A DNA stretch of 59,736 nt from Candidatus Methanophagales archaeon (GCA_017883965.1 JAFNKG010000007.1:1-59736); one strand, 5' to 3'. Positions 29,373 through 38,640 are shown, counted from the first letter of the stretch. Notes: generated by a model from the sequence alone, not told the origin. Numbers and translations are program-made.

Positions 29373-31293
29373 GATATATGTAGTCAGAAACAGAATCTAC
29401 TTCTATTTCTTCGTTCTCATCGGATATTGCATAAAGACTAACAGATATTGGTACCTCTCCTGCATATTCGGTGAGAGGAATTATTTTAAATTTGAGTATT
29501 TGTGTTGAATCTTTATTGAGGGTTACTTCGTTACATCGCTCCTCCTCCACATACAGATTAAGCCAGTCAAAAAACACCCTGACGCTGAAGGTTGTGCGTG
29601 ATTCTCCTGTATTCGTTACCTGAACCAATGCAGTATATATTTTTCCAATCTCCATCACATCAGGGACACTTTTTCTGAACACCACCTCAGAGATTTCTCC
29701 ATCTTTACCCTCTATCGGTGACGTTGATTCTGGCGGTTGCATAAACTTCCTTTTTAAAACGATGCATCTGTAAGGAAAGGTAGGAGTGTAGAATACAGTT
29801 GTATAATCCTCATATATCGCTCTTGCAACCTCTCCACTGAGACTATAGGAATACAATTCTTCAATCATTAAATACTGTGGTTTTAACGAGTTGACCATTT
29901 CTAAATCTACCTCTGCCAATTCCGTTGAATATTTACCCACAGGTTCTATGATGAGAAATGTAGTTGCGTTAAGGTCGCTAGCATGTATGGAGTATCCTAC
30001 AATAGCAGATAAACTAAGCCGTCCTATTAGAATTCTCCCCTCATACCCACTCTTGGCGGCATCATTTTTTATAAACTCTATACCACTTTTAGACCATGAA
30101 TACTCGCCATCATCCCAGTAAGGTGAAGTAACTGAAGTGGCGAAGGAAGAGAATAGCATTATCGCAACCAGTAAGATTGTGAATATTCTGAAAATATTTT
30201 TGTAGCTGTCTTCTTTTTTAAGCGCATCAATAGATTTCATACCAAGATGCGAAAACATCACGAGTAAAAAAGGAAATGAATATATCAGATAATATTTGGT
30301 TCCTGCACAGCCAACAAATAAAAATACAAAAAAGCTGAAAGTAGAAATTGCAAGAAAGCTATCCCTATTCTCTCTATTTATAAAGCTAATGGAGTAAAAA
30401 AAGGCAGTTATGATAAGCAATAAAAGCACAGAGAAACCAAAAACACTCCCCCAATAGGAAGGCAATACATGAGTACCCCAACCCAATGCCTCTGGTATCT
30501 TTACCACTGCCTTTTCAAGTAATACATTGATAGGAAGCTCATACACTCGAGTGCCTGATGGGCCTGATGACTCACTGAACCGCTCGACTGACTGGTAATA
30601 TAACGGATGCAAACCCACGCCCGTATAGTATAAGCATATAAGCAGTGGTAAAAAGAACAGAAATGCGAAGATAAACGTTAAAATTATCCTTTTATCCAGT
30701 AATGCTCTAAAATCAAATCTTTTTGTCCACAGAACATAAATGATAATCACAGGAACTAAGAAAAGGGATATGTACTTTGCATCAATAGCTAAACCCAGCA
30801 TTGCACCAGCAGCAATCGCATATTTTGTGCCCTTTCGTTCCTCAGAACACTGACTCATCCAGAAAAAGAACAGGGATGACGTAATAAAGAACAATGTAAG
30901 CGCCTCAAGCATAAATATACGGCTGAATAGGCAGTGATAGGCAGAGAAACAAAGGAAAAGGGCAGCTAATACACCGGTCTTCCTATCATACATTGCTTTT
31001 CCAAAAAGATACAGAAATGGAACCGTTAAAGTCCCAAAGAAGACAGAAATCATCCTTAGCGTATTTAAGTCCCCACCAAAAAGCAGTGTAACTAACGCCC
31101 CGATATGCGAAAGAAATGGATTTGCATAATCGAACACTTCCGCTACCGGCACCCAATTGTTTGCCAATATCATATTTGCCCAAAAACGGTAATCCGACTC
31201 GTCCGGATACATACAGACGTTAGATACACCAGCTACTCGTATTACGAATGCAATTGCGGATATGGTTGCTATTATCAGAACATCCTTCTTCAT
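29359..31293 (-). CDS. GT39-like dolichyl-phosphate-mannose protein mannosyltransferase
   Basis: A 644-residue membrane glycosyltransferase of the GT-C fold. The N-terminal part (residues 1-400) has about nine to ten hydrophobic segments, an Asp in the first outer loop (MYPDESDYRFWANM, the usual acceptor/catalytic area), and YDRKTGVLAALFLCFSAYHCLFSRIFMLEALTLFF. By family it moves a sugar from polyprenyl phosphate to a protein or lipid on the outer face. The C-terminal 150 residues form a CARDB/DUF1616-like beta domain (VTNTGESRTTFSVRVFFDW) facing outside. It overlaps UbiA by four bases (ATGA), so the two are co-transcribed. Confidence 0.88.
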   Translation of the reverse strand: MKKDVLIIATISAIAFVIRVAGVSNVCMYPDESDYRFWANMILANNWVPVAEVFDYANPFLSHIGALVTLLFGGDLNTLRMISVFFGTLTVPFLYLFGKAMYDRKTGVLAALFLCFSAYHCLFSRIFMLEALTLFFITSSLFFFWMSQCSEERKGTKYAIAAGAMLGLAIDAKYISLFLVPVIIIYVLWTKRFDFRALLDKRIILTFIFAFLFFLPLLICLYYTGVGLHPLYYQSVERFSESSGPSGTRVYELPINVLLEKAVVKIPEALGWGTHVLPSYWGSVFGFSVLLLLIITAFFYSISFINRENRDSFLAISTFSFFVFLFVGCAGTKYYLIYSFPFLLVMFSHLGMKSIDALKKEDSYKNIFRIFTILLVAIMLFSSFATSVTSPYWDDGEYSWSKSGIEFIKNDAAKSGYEGRILIGRLSLSAIVGYSIHASDLNATTFLIIEPVGKYSTELAEVDLEMVNSLKPQYLMIEELYSYSLSGEVARAIYEDYTTVFYTPTFPYRCIVLKRKFMQPPESTSPIEGKDGEISEVVFRKSVPDVMEIGKIYTALVQVTNTGESRTTFSVRVFFDWLNLYVEEERCNEVTLNKDSTQILKFKIIPLTEYAGEVPISVSLYAISDENEEIEVDSVSDYIYLIER

Positions 31294-32300
31294 TTTTCGT
31301 CACCAGTTATCTCCACATGTGGGATAATTTTATCCTGAATAGCTTTAAAGCGGTATTTTGCCACGTAATACTGGGAGCCAAGAGCCACCATAAAAAGAGG
31401 GATGGTTTTTAAAGGACTTTCAATGCTAAAACTAAAAGCGAGAAACGTAGGAAATGCGTTATTAGTTAACAAGAAGAGGCAGGACATATATACCGGGAAA
31501 ACTTTTTCCTCTCTGACCAATTTTTCTTCTAATATTAATACGAATACCACTGCATAAACTATAAAAACTAAAATAGCTATAAAACTTGCGTATGTGATTT
31601 TTATGCAAATGAGAAGACACAAAATAATCATAAGTAATCCGGAAAATGGGCATATAAGATATTTAAAGATATTTAATGCCCTTTCTATCCCAATATCGGT
31701 GACGAAAGTATGAGTGCCAATCCTCAAGTCCGTTTCATAATCATGCGCCTGGTGCGCTATTATATCAACGACACCCATGAAGAAAGAAGCCGCTAAGAAA
31801 ATAAGCGTATCTATCCCAAAATGATTGAAGAATGCAAATATCGCAAGAACCGGTAGCATTTTTTCTATGAGCCCATTTATAACGATTCCGAAAAAACCGC
31901 GAGTTTTAAATCTGACTGGGGGTGCGGAATAAAGGGTTGCAAGTATATAAGACAGGATATAAACGGCGATGTAATAAGACGCATTGAGATATAACATGTG
32001 AAACACACTTATAAAAACCATAACGAGAATTAGCTCAATGAATACTACTTTCGGTAGCTCGTGAACTACTCTTTTTTTACCCACGCTAATATCGTAGGAC
32101 ATATCAAAAAAATCGTTTATCAAAAATCCATACATAAAGTAAAAACCAAGTGAGGAAATCAAAATTAGAGAATCTAAAGGTCTAAATATATCATCTACTA
32201 TCAAGACATAGAATAATGCAAGAAGAGATATATGCATGTCATAGCTCATCCATGCCTTCCACCCTCGATAGCCCATCAATTTTCTAAGCATTTCCAACAC
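31290..32300 (-). CDS. UbiA-family prenyltransferase
   Basis: A 336-residue integral membrane prenyltransferase with eight to nine hydrophobic segments. Aspartate motif 1 is NDFFDMSYDISVGKKR and motif 2 is DIIAHQAHDYETDLRIGTHTF. In archaea this family includes digeranylgeranylglyceryl-phosphate synthase and enzymes that prenylate aromatic or sugar acceptors. The spacing of motif 2 and the DYETD sequence depart from the standard lipid enzyme, so the acceptor is open. It overlaps GT39 by an ATGA junction. The 188-bp spacer to the divergent GT4 holds TATA-like boxes (catataaac). Confidence 0.88.
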   Translation of the reverse strand: MLEMLRKLMGYRGWKAWMSYDMHISLLALFYVLIVDDIFRPLDSLILISSLGFYFMYGFLINDFFDMSYDISVGKKRVVHELPKVVFIELILVMVFISVFHMLYLNASYYIAVYILSYILATLYSAPPVRFKTRGFFGIVINGLIEKMLPVLAIFAFFNHFGIDTLIFLAASFFMGVVDIIAHQAHDYETDLRIGTHTFVTDIGIERALNIFKYLICPFSGLLMIILCLLICIKITYASFIAILVFIVYAVVFVLILEEKLVREEKVFPVYMSCLFLLTNNAFPTFLAFSFSIESPLKTIPLFMVALGSQYYVAKYRFKAIQDKIIPHVEITGDEK

Positions 32301-32488
32301 TTTGCTTACTCTTAATGGGCAAAGAATTAAATAAAGTCGTCATTGCAATCAAAAATTGACCGCTTTATGTGCTTCCTAAGACCACATATAAACGCATAAC
32401 TAAATTTTTTGTGTATAACCTTCAAATATGATGCTGTGTAGGGTTTTAGGATGAGGGCATTATAGATAGAAGAATAAAGTAATAGTGG

Positions 32489-33643
32489 GTGATAAACACG
32501 AAAATCGCACTGCTAACAACATGGTTTCCACCGCTCATTGTCGGAAGCGGCAACAGGTTCTATGAAATAGGCAAGCGACTCGCAGGAAAGCATGAGGTCC
32601 ATATATATACCACAGGCATAGAGGGGAGTGAGAAGGAAGAGGAAATGGACGGGATGCAGGTCCATAGATACGGCGTATTCGATACATCGAAGAGTATTGA
32701 GAAAGAATCATCCTTACACAATCTGAAATTTAACCTGCATCTATTGAGAAAAATGCAGTATAAATCATTCTGGGGAACTACGGGTTTTGAGATAATAGAT
32801 TGTAACATAGTATCAAAATTACTTCCTTATGTTTCTTTCTTCGTTTCAAGGACCATGCATGCACCTCTTATCGAAACATGGCATGAAGTATGGTACAAGC
32901 AGAATTTTACGCAATATACTCCAGTTATGACTTTACCCGGATTTTTTCTCGAATTATTCATGCCAACACTTTCTGCCATCAACATCGCGGTCTCTGAAAC
33001 TACGAAGAGAAGATTGGTCAATCTGCTTAGAGTAAATCCAGACAAGATTATCGTTATTCCAAATGGCGTGGACTTAAAAAAATTCAATCGCGTCTCCAGT
33101 GAGAAAAAATACGGCAGGATATTATATGTCGGTAGATTGGAAAGCCATAAACGCGTGGATACATTAATGCTTGCCTATCACCGACTGAAAAAGACACATA
33201 CCCATATTGAACTGATCATCGTAGGGAAAGGCCCGCAAGAGGGATACCTTAAACAGTTGTCAAAAGAGCTCACGGATGTGACTTTTTATGAGCCCATGCC
33301 CTACGAGAGATTGATAGAACTGATGAAATCCTCATGGATATTCGTGCTCCCTTCAGTCAGAGAAGGGCAAGGTATTGTGCTGCTGGAGGCGATGGCGGCA
33401 GGTACGCCACCAATAGCAATCCAGGCAGAAGGAAGTGCGGTTGGTGATGTCATTACGAATAATTACAATGGCTTGCTCGTTTCCGAGGGAGAAATCGAAG
33501 GTGCTATACAAAGACTATTGACAAATGAAAGTTTATATACGCATATACGGAAAAACGGATTGCAGTTCGTAGAAGGATATGATTGGACTAAAATAGCAGA
33601 AAGAACAGCAGAAATATATGAAAATGTAGGTGGAGCACAATGA
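32489..33643 (+). CDS. Family 4 glycosyltransferase
   Basis: A 384-residue GT4 enzyme with a GT-B fold. The N-terminal domain starts KIALLTTWFPPLIVGSGNRFYEIGKRLAG. The sugar-nucleotide domain has IIVIPNGVDLKKFNRV, RILYVGRLESHKRVDTLMLAYHRL, and the conserved E-x7-E motif SVREGQGIVLLEAMAAGTPP. The start is GTG at 32489. It opens a three-gene operon: its stop overlaps the methyltransferase start by ATGA, and DUF362 follows that. It probably builds a lipid-linked glycan on the inner face of the membrane. Confidence 0.93.
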   Translation: MINTKIALLTTWFPPLIVGSGNRFYEIGKRLAGKHEVHIYTTGIEGSEKEEEMDGMQVHRYGVFDTSKSIEKESSLHNLKFNLHLLRKMQYKSFWGTTGFEIIDCNIVSKLLPYVSFFVSRTMHAPLIETWHEVWYKQNFTQYTPVMTLPGFFLELFMPTLSAINIAVSETTKRRLVNLLRVNPDKIIVIPNGVDLKKFNRVSSEKKYGRILYVGRLESHKRVDTLMLAYHRLKKTHTHIELIIVGKGPQEGYLKQLSKELTDVTFYEPMPYERLIELMKSSWIFVLPSVREGQGIVLLEAMAAGTPPIAIQAEGSAVGDVITNNYNGLLVSEGEIEGAIQRLLTNESLYTHIRKNGLQFVEGYDWTKIAERTAEIYENVGGAQ

Positions 33644-34542
33644 GAAAGAAGATAGAAATCACTGAGCTACAAAAATATTTTTCTACTTTTGGTGAAGGAT
33701 TCGGCACAGAATACGAGCGCTATGCACTCAATAACTTTATATATCTAATGATTGAGAGGTATGGCATCTCAAACTTGTTAGAAATGCCCGTAAATGGTGT
33801 TATGGGGATACCAGGCATAAACAGCTTGGCGTTTGCGGAACTGGGCTGTGAAGTCACGGTGGCACATCCTTCGAAGGTTTACTTAGATAATGCCAAAAGG
33901 ATATGGGACGCGTTTGGTTTGGATGCAAACTTTGTCAAATCTAATTGGATTGACTCAGAATTTGATGACAACTCATTCGATTTGGTCTGGAATTTCTGCG
34001 TGTATGGGCATTTTGGCGACCCTGAGAAGGTTATCCGGGAAATGCTACGTGTATCACGAAAATATATCTTAGTCGAATTTCAAAATATATTAAATCTCGG
34101 TTTTCGTATTCACCGCTTACAGCACTTCCTGGGAAAAGAGTCATGGGACCATGGTGACCCAACCAAGCTGAGATTCTCTAATGTCAGAAGAACTATTGAA
34201 GGATTAAAAGGTGTTTTTGTAGAGGTGGGAGGGATAGACATGCCGCCATGGCCAGATATTCCAATAAATCTAAAAGAAATAGTCCATAGAGGAACTACCG
34301 ACTTGGGCTTAAGTAAGGAGGTTGATAAAGAATCCACAGATAATTTAAGGCCAAAAGTCAAATTAAAAGGAGTGAATGAAATTGTGAGTAATATTTGTGA
34401 TTTTAAAGCGAAATCTGAAAAAGAGGAGGGAATACTGCGTCTATTCAATATTTGGTATAATTTAATTGAGAAAAAGGCACCTTTCTTGATTAAAAAAGCA
34501 TACGCACATCACCTATACATAATAGCAGAGAAACGAAGATAA
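33640..34542 (+). CDS. Class I SAM-dependent methyltransferase-like protein
   Basis: A 300-residue protein with a degenerate class I Rossmann methyltransferase core. LLEMPVNGVMGIPGINSLAFAELGCEVTVAHPS holds the SAM loop and the acidic position, and DDNSFDLVWNFCVYGHFGDPEKVIREMLRVSRKYILVEF is the typical post-motif. No Gly-rich GxGxG is present, so SAM binding is likely but not certain. It may methylate a glycan or lipid made by the neighbours. It overlaps the GT4 stop (ATGA) and lies 1 bp before DUF362. Confidence 0.72.
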   Translation: MRKKIEITELQKYFSTFGEGFGTEYERYALNNFIYLMIERYGISNLLEMPVNGVMGIPGINSLAFAELGCEVTVAHPSKVYLDNAKRIWDAFGLDANFVKSNWIDSEFDDNSFDLVWNFCVYGHFGDPEKVIREMLRVSRKYILVEFQNILNLGFRIHRLQHFLGKESWDHGDPTKLRFSNVRRTIEGLKGVFVEVGGIDMPPWPDIPINLKEIVHRGTTDLGLSKEVDKESTDNLRPKVKLKGVNEIVSNICDFKAKSEKEEGILRLFNIWYNLIEKKAPFLIKKAYAHHLYIIAEKRR

Positions 34543-34543
34543 G

Positions 34544-35683
34544 ATGCCCGTGAAAATCGCTAAAGCGGAAAAATACGATGTGAAATTGTTAACGCCTTTA
34601 ATCAGAGACGCGATTGAAGCGTTAGGATTGAACCTTCGTGGAAAAACGGCGATTTTGAAGCCGAATATCGTTATACCCGCAAAACCAAAATCGGCAATAA
34701 TAACGCATCCCGCGGTTGTGGATGCGATGATTAATGTGCTTAAAGAAATAGGCTTTGAGGATATTGTTATCGGAGAGGGGGCGGGTTTAGGTGCTGACGA
34801 GAGCAGTGTTTTCGAAACATCGGGCTACAAGAAGTTAGATAAGAAGGGGGTAAGACTTGTAAACCTGAATAAAGCGGAACGAGTTGAAATAAAATGGAAA
34901 TATGACACCTTAAAAATTCCGAAGATCATTGCCGATGCGGATTTGTATGTCAACTTACCGAAGATGAAAACGCACGGGCAGACGACGGTAACGCTCTCAA
35001 TGAAAAACCAGAAAGGTCTTCTATCAAACGCAGACAAGATGAAATTCCACAAATGGGGGCTACAAGAACCTTTAGTGGAACTGGCTAAGGTGGTGAAGCC
35101 CGATTTGATTGTCGTTGACGCCGTGGAAGCGATGGAAGGCGAAGGACCACTAAGAGGGAAGAGCAAGAATGTTGGCGCTTTAGTCGTTGGAACGAATCTT
35201 GTGGAGGTAGATATGGCGTGCTGTGAAATAATGGGCATAAATCACAACGAAGTGGAACACATAAAGATAGGAACAAGAGAAAATATATGTCCAGAGAAAC
35301 CCGATTTACCTGGTGATATTGGAGATGTTAAAACGAGCTTCAAAAGAGCGAATGAGAACTATGGGCATATACTGAACGTTTATTCCTGGAGAAACCCGTA
35401 TGCATGCTCGATGTGCATAGATTCTTTCTCTTTAGCTGTAAAATCTGCTGTAAGAAATCCAAAATACTGGCTGACGTTCATACCGAAATTTGCTTATCTT
35501 GCGCTGTTCAAAAGGATAGATATAATCCAGGGTTTTCATGCTAAAATACCGGATGAGCATGGGAGAATAATCTGTTTAGGGGATTGCACCAAAAAGATAG
35601 CGGAGGAGAGCGGTTTCGTGTATGTGAAGGGTTGTCCGCCGAAATCGGAGGATATTCTTGAAGCGCTTAAAAAGGCGAAATAA
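34544..35683 (+). CDS. DUF362-family protein
   Basis: A 379-residue DUF362 protein (COG2006). Family motifs are AILKPNIVIPAKPKSAIITHPAVVDAMI, IGEGAG, DLYVNLPKMKTHGQTTVTLSMKNQKGLL and VDAVEAMEGEGPLRGKSKNVGALVVGTN. The usual C-terminal ferredoxin clusters are missing, although the last third keeps Cys residues (YACSMCIDSF, CLGDCTKK, KGCPPKSED) that could bind a metal or cluster. The biochemical role of the family is not established. It is the last gene of the GT4-methyltransferase-DUF362 operon. Confidence 0.85.
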   Translation: MPVKIAKAEKYDVKLLTPLIRDAIEALGLNLRGKTAILKPNIVIPAKPKSAIITHPAVVDAMINVLKEIGFEDIVIGEGAGLGADESSVFETSGYKKLDKKGVRLVNLNKAERVEIKWKYDTLKIPKIIADADLYVNLPKMKTHGQTTVTLSMKNQKGLLSNADKMKFHKWGLQEPLVELAKVVKPDLIVVDAVEAMEGEGPLRGKSKNVGALVVGTNLVEVDMACCEIMGINHNEVEHIKIGTRENICPEKPDLPGDIGDVKTSFKRANENYGHILNVYSWRNPYACSMCIDSFSLAVKSAVRNPKYWLTFIPKFAYLALFKRIDIIQGFHAKIPDEHGRIICLGDCTKKIAEESGFVYVKGCPPKSEDILEALKKAK

Positions 35684-35695
35684 AAAATAAAAGAA

Positions 35696-35727
35696 AAAGT
35701 AGAGTTTTAATTTAGCAACCCTACTTT
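35696..35727 (-). terminator. Terminator of the C1A protease gene
   Basis: AAAGTAG (35696-35702) pairs with CTACTTT (35721-35727) on the transcript of the minus strand, followed by a T-rich stretch. Its loop (gctaaatta) resembles the one in the C25 protease terminator at 38641-38681, so the downstream parts of the two genes are homologous. Confidence 0.6.
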
Positions 35728-35760
35728 CTCCCATTCTATTCTCTTTCTTTATTCCCTCTA

Positions 35761-35796
35761 CTATTTCATGCCTACTGGCACCGCATCTCCAAGCCT
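35761..35796 (-). other. Conserved +1-frame tail after the C1A protease stop
   Basis: Skipping the T of the stop TAG gives eleven codons in the +1 frame, RLGDAVPVGMK, then TAG. The C25 protease has the same arrangement at 38713-38748 and reads RPGDAVPVGMK with a stop at the same place. The two tails agree at 32 of 36 bases. Three of the four differences are synonymous in the +1 frame. The preceding 63 coding bases agree at only 46 positions. Confidence 0.55.
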
Positions 35797-37708
35797 ATTC
35801 GTCAAATTCTATAGCAACGGCGGTCCGTTCCAGCACTCCTGAAATGTCCTCCGTTGGCACTCCAGTAGAAACAAATTCCCACTCGGCGATGTTATGGCTG
35901 ATAAATTCAACAGGTCCGATGGGTTCAATAAGCGCTGCATGCCACGTATACGTGCCCGCAGGTATACTTGGCAGTGTAAACACTTTAAAGTCCGGGTTGC
36001 TGTAGTCAAACCCAACGGGCAGAGTTATTGATGTGTATAGAACAGGCACTATACCCCCTCCTGGTCCCTTTAACCATATAGCGAATCTAACAGGCAGTGC
36101 ATCACCGGGATTTGTTACATCTAAGCCAAGACGCATCGTATCATCGGTTGTATAGCTCGTTTTATCCGTGTAGATTGAGACTGTTGGTTTCTGGACCTGG
36201 GCTCTTGCCCTTATTCCTACGTCGAGATTAGCACCATTGATAGATGGTTTGGTAAATTGTAAGCCAGCGGTACTATAATAACTCTCTCCAGAGAATGTGG
36301 CTATACTTGACCAGGGCGGCAGCTCGGATACAGTATAATAGTCAATTGGTATTGGCCATCCAGCACTACTCGTTAATTTTACCTGCACTATGAAGTCATA
36401 TTCACTTGCTAATTGCACTGGCGTGTTCAGTTGTATCGAATAATAGCCGGGCTCATTTGTGGTTCCAGTTTGGGTAGTTCCAAGTTGGTTGCTAAAGGTG
36501 TAATAGGTGGGAAAAGCGTTTAATGTATCGAATATTTTGATCTCATAGCTCATGTCAGCATCTACTGCCCAGAAGTCAACAGCGGTTAAAGTCGAGTCTT
36601 GTGATGGTGTAAAACGCACTGCTCCGTAGGCTGTGGGCTGACTGGTTCCATAACCCCACCCAAACCATCCGCATTCATCGTGATAAGATATTATGTCATC
36701 AGGATTCTTGTAGCTCGCAATTGCGTTCGTGGAATCGCCGAGGTTTGCTGCACCATATGCCACCCAGGCACATCCTGGATAGGGTCCTGAAGCACCCCAA
36801 CCTGTTCCCCAGCTGTTCTTTATCATCCATGCTCCAGTTCCGTGTGAATGTGGTAGTGAGTCATCCCATCCGATAATCTCTATTGCATGATTCGGCCCCT
36901 CTGGTCCCCAATACTCATAGACTCCACCACTGTAAGCTTTAAATCCGGGATCGCTTGCATACATACTTGCTTGTACTGGTCCGTATGTCAGTATCGCATT
37001 TTTAATTGTGGTTATTTGACTTTGTCCATCACTGCCTGTGATAAGCCTCACGTTATCCACGTTTTTGATTATAGGACAATTTTGACAGGTTTGTGGTGTC
37101 GCTGCGTAGGGGTGGCATGCCTCATCTGCCGCGCCATGTTTAGTAAAGTAATTGTTAGTCATATACCTATTTCCGCCGTTACAGAAATTGTATCCTCCTA
37201 CACTAGACCAGATATTGCAATCGCCTACTTCTTGTTCAGAGAAATCAAGCAAAAGGGACTCGCTGATAGCGACATCCGATTCAAAGTCTGCAATAGCAGC
37301 GAAAATCCAACAACTTCCGCATGCTAACTGATTTTTTACCGGTGTAACGTAACCTAATGCCATTGCATCATAAGCTGGTGGCTGCTCAACTCTTTCTGGT
37401 TCTGGAATCTCAGCCATAGAATGAAAATTAACATTTTCTGGAAAGGGTTCTGTAGGCGGCATCAGTGGTTTATATCCATGTAGGTCCTGTCTTTCTTCTG
37501 GTGAAAGACGAGTGATCCAGCTTTCGGCAACTGTATAGTTATAACCCTGCTCATAGACCCATTGTTGAAGTTCCTGGATTTTTTGTATCTGTTCTATTTC
37601 TTCTGGGGGTTCTGCGGTTATACCTGATATTGCGGCTATCCACACTGAAACTACCATTATCACCATGCAAATCGCTAATGCCAGCACTTTTGTTTTTACG
37701 GTTTTCAT
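35795..37708 (-). CDS. Secreted papain-family (C1A) cysteine protease
   Basis: A 637-residue exported protease. A signal peptide or anchor (residues 7-30) is followed by a propeptide-like region to about 112. The catalytic domain holds Gln127 and Cys133 (NQLACGSCWIFAA), His274 (GPNHAIEIIGW) and Asn298 (IKNSWGTGWG). A lectin-like beta domain covers about 315-505 (AYGAVRFTPSQDSTLTAVDFW). The last 131 residues form an Ig-like domain shared with the C25 protease (PTVSIYTDKTSYTTDDTM to WEFVSTGVPTED). ATG 37708 follows GGGGGTGA. It is a single-gene unit with its own leader hairpin and terminator. It probably degrades extracellular protein or matures surface proteins. Confidence 0.94.
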   Translation of the reverse strand: MKTVKTKVLALAICMVIMVVSVWIAAISGITAEPPEEIEQIQKIQELQQWVYEQGYNYTVAESWITRLSPEERQDLHGYKPLMPPTEPFPENVNFHSMAEIPEPERVEQPPAYDAMALGYVTPVKNQLACGSCWIFAAIADFESDVAISESLLLDFSEQEVGDCNIWSSVGGYNFCNGGNRYMTNNYFTKHGAADEACHPYAATPQTCQNCPIIKNVDNVRLITGSDGQSQITTIKNAILTYGPVQASMYASDPGFKAYSGGVYEYWGPEGPNHAIEIIGWDDSLPHSHGTGAWMIKNSWGTGWGASGPYPGCAWVAYGAANLGDSTNAIASYKNPDDIISYHDECGWFGWGYGTSQPTAYGAVRFTPSQDSTLTAVDFWAVDADMSYEIKIFDTLNAFPTYYTFSNQLGTTQTGTTNEPGYYSIQLNTPVQLASEYDFIVQVKLTSSAGWPIPIDYYTVSELPPWSSIATFSGESYYSTAGLQFTKPSINGANLDVGIRARAQVQKPTVSIYTDKTSYTTDDTMRLGLDVTNPGDALPVRFAIWLKGPGGGIVPVLYTSITLPVGFDYSNPDFKVFTLPSIPAGTYTWHAALIEPIGPVEFISHNIAEWEFVSTGVPTEDISGVLERTAVAIEFDE

Positions 37709-37764
37709 TTATCCTTTTTCACCCCCTAAACTTTTTATTCCTTTCTTCACTTTAGGAGCTATAA

Positions 37765-37785
37765 AGTGTCTTCCCCATCGACACT
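37765..37785 (-). promoter_or_regulatory. Leader hairpin upstream of the C1A protease
   Basis: On the transcript AGTGTC, loop GATGGGGAA, then GACACT form a hairpin 57-77 nt before the start codon. Directly upstream, CTCATCT and AGATGAG (37786-37809) form another. The GATGRGG loop recurs in the leader of the PEF-CTERM-like gene. Structure is seen; regulation is inferred. Confidence 0.45.
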
Positions 37786-37824
37786 CTCATCTAAGCTGAA
37801 ATAGATGAGTATAAAAAAACAAAG

Positions 37825-37848
37825 AAGAGGGCTGTCCTGTGCCCTCTT
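37825..37848 (-). terminator. Terminator of the PEF-CTERM-like gene
   Basis: AAGAGGGC (37825-37832) and GCCCTCTT (37841-37848) form a perfect 8-bp stem. It overlaps the stop codon and is followed on the transcript by TTTGTTTTTTTAT. Confidence 0.75.
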
Positions 37849-38482
37849 AATTCCTTTTTCTTCTCCACGCAACGTATCCCACGAGTGCGAGCAAACCCAC
37901 GCTCATCAGCACAATCGTTGACAGTTCTGGTACCGGATAGCCCGGGTCTGTGGGTGGAGAGACGATACCGCTGTTGATGCCATCAGCGGCTACTCTTACG
38001 GTAGCAGAACCAAAGGTTCTCACTACACGCAAAGCCAAATACTCGCCTTCAGGTACGGTGAAGTCGGTGGCATTTATACTAAAGTTTTTTTGCGTTACTC
38101 CGCTCACTATGAGAGATCGATTCCCATAAGGAGTAAAACTAGTACCATTCACTACACCAATATAAGCTGTAACCTGACAATCCGACGACGACGATGCCCT
38201 CAACGACACATTCCAATTCCCTGAAAATGGCACATCGTAGATGGCAGACTCATTTGCGAGCCAGACGACACCATTAGTAACATCGACAAGACCCGGAGTG
38301 ACTATAGCTCCCTTGTACATTACCTTGACTTGGTCGCTGCCTGGCGGATTGTTGCTCAGAAACCATGTCTGACTGCCCACCTCTGCCACTGCTATCCCTG
38401 CTGTCATACTAACAACAAGCAATGCCGTGAATAAAACCATTAGACCCCCTCCCTTTCTTGCACTTCCTTCTTTCGTTTTCAT
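37847..38482 (-). CDS. Secreted surface protein with PEF-CTERM-like sorting signal
   Basis: A 211-residue exported protein. The signal peptide is LMVLFTALLVVSMTAGIAVA, cut near AVAEVG. The mature part is Ser/Thr/Asn-rich with several N-x-S/T glycosylation sites (ANES, NGTS, GNRS). The C-terminus has PVPELSTIV, then a membrane helix (LMSVGLLALVGYVAW) and RRKRN. This is the tripartite layout recognised by archaeosortases (PEF-CTERM type), which cleave the tail and attach the protein to a lipid. The ATG at 38482 is preferred to 38506, because the upstream GGAGGTGA overlaps the latter. No archaeosortase gene lies in the window. Confidence 0.78.
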   Translation of the reverse strand: MKTKEGSARKGGGLMVLFTALLVVSMTAGIAVAEVGSQTWFLSNNPPGSDQVKVMYKGAIVTPGLVDVTNGVVWLANESAIYDVPFSGNWNVSLRASSSSDCQVTAYIGVVNGTSFTPYGNRSLIVSGVTQKNFSINATDFTVPEGEYLALRVVRTFGSATVRVAADGINSGIVSPPTDPGYPVPELSTIVLMSVGLLALVGYVAWRRKRN

Positions 38483-38525
38483 TTTTTTCCTTTTTTCACC
38501 TCCCATTTATTATGGGTATCCTTAA

Positions 38526-38577
38526 AGCGCCCCTCATCGGCGCTCACCAGATGCACTTACCGCTAACTATTTAGCGG
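38526..38577 (-). promoter_or_regulatory. Leader hairpins upstream of the PEF-CTERM-like gene
   Basis: Two hairpins are visible. AGCGCC (38526-38531) and GGCGCT (38539-38544) enclose loop GATGAGG, and CCGCTAA (38560-38566) pairs with TTAGCGG (38571-38577) around a 4-nt loop. The first lies 44-62 nt before the start and matches the loop type upstream of the C1A gene. Confidence 0.5.
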
Positions 38578-38640
38578 AATCACTTTAAGAATTTTTCGAT
38601 TTTTTTTGATTGGAGTAAAAATTTTTAAAAAAATAATAGA

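Noticed and set aside
37765-38577. GATGAGG leader hairpin as a fluoride riboswitch
   Set aside because: The loop recalls the GAUGAGG of fluoride riboswitches, but the downstream pairing strand and conserved spacing are not visible, and protease or surface-protein genes are not typical targets.
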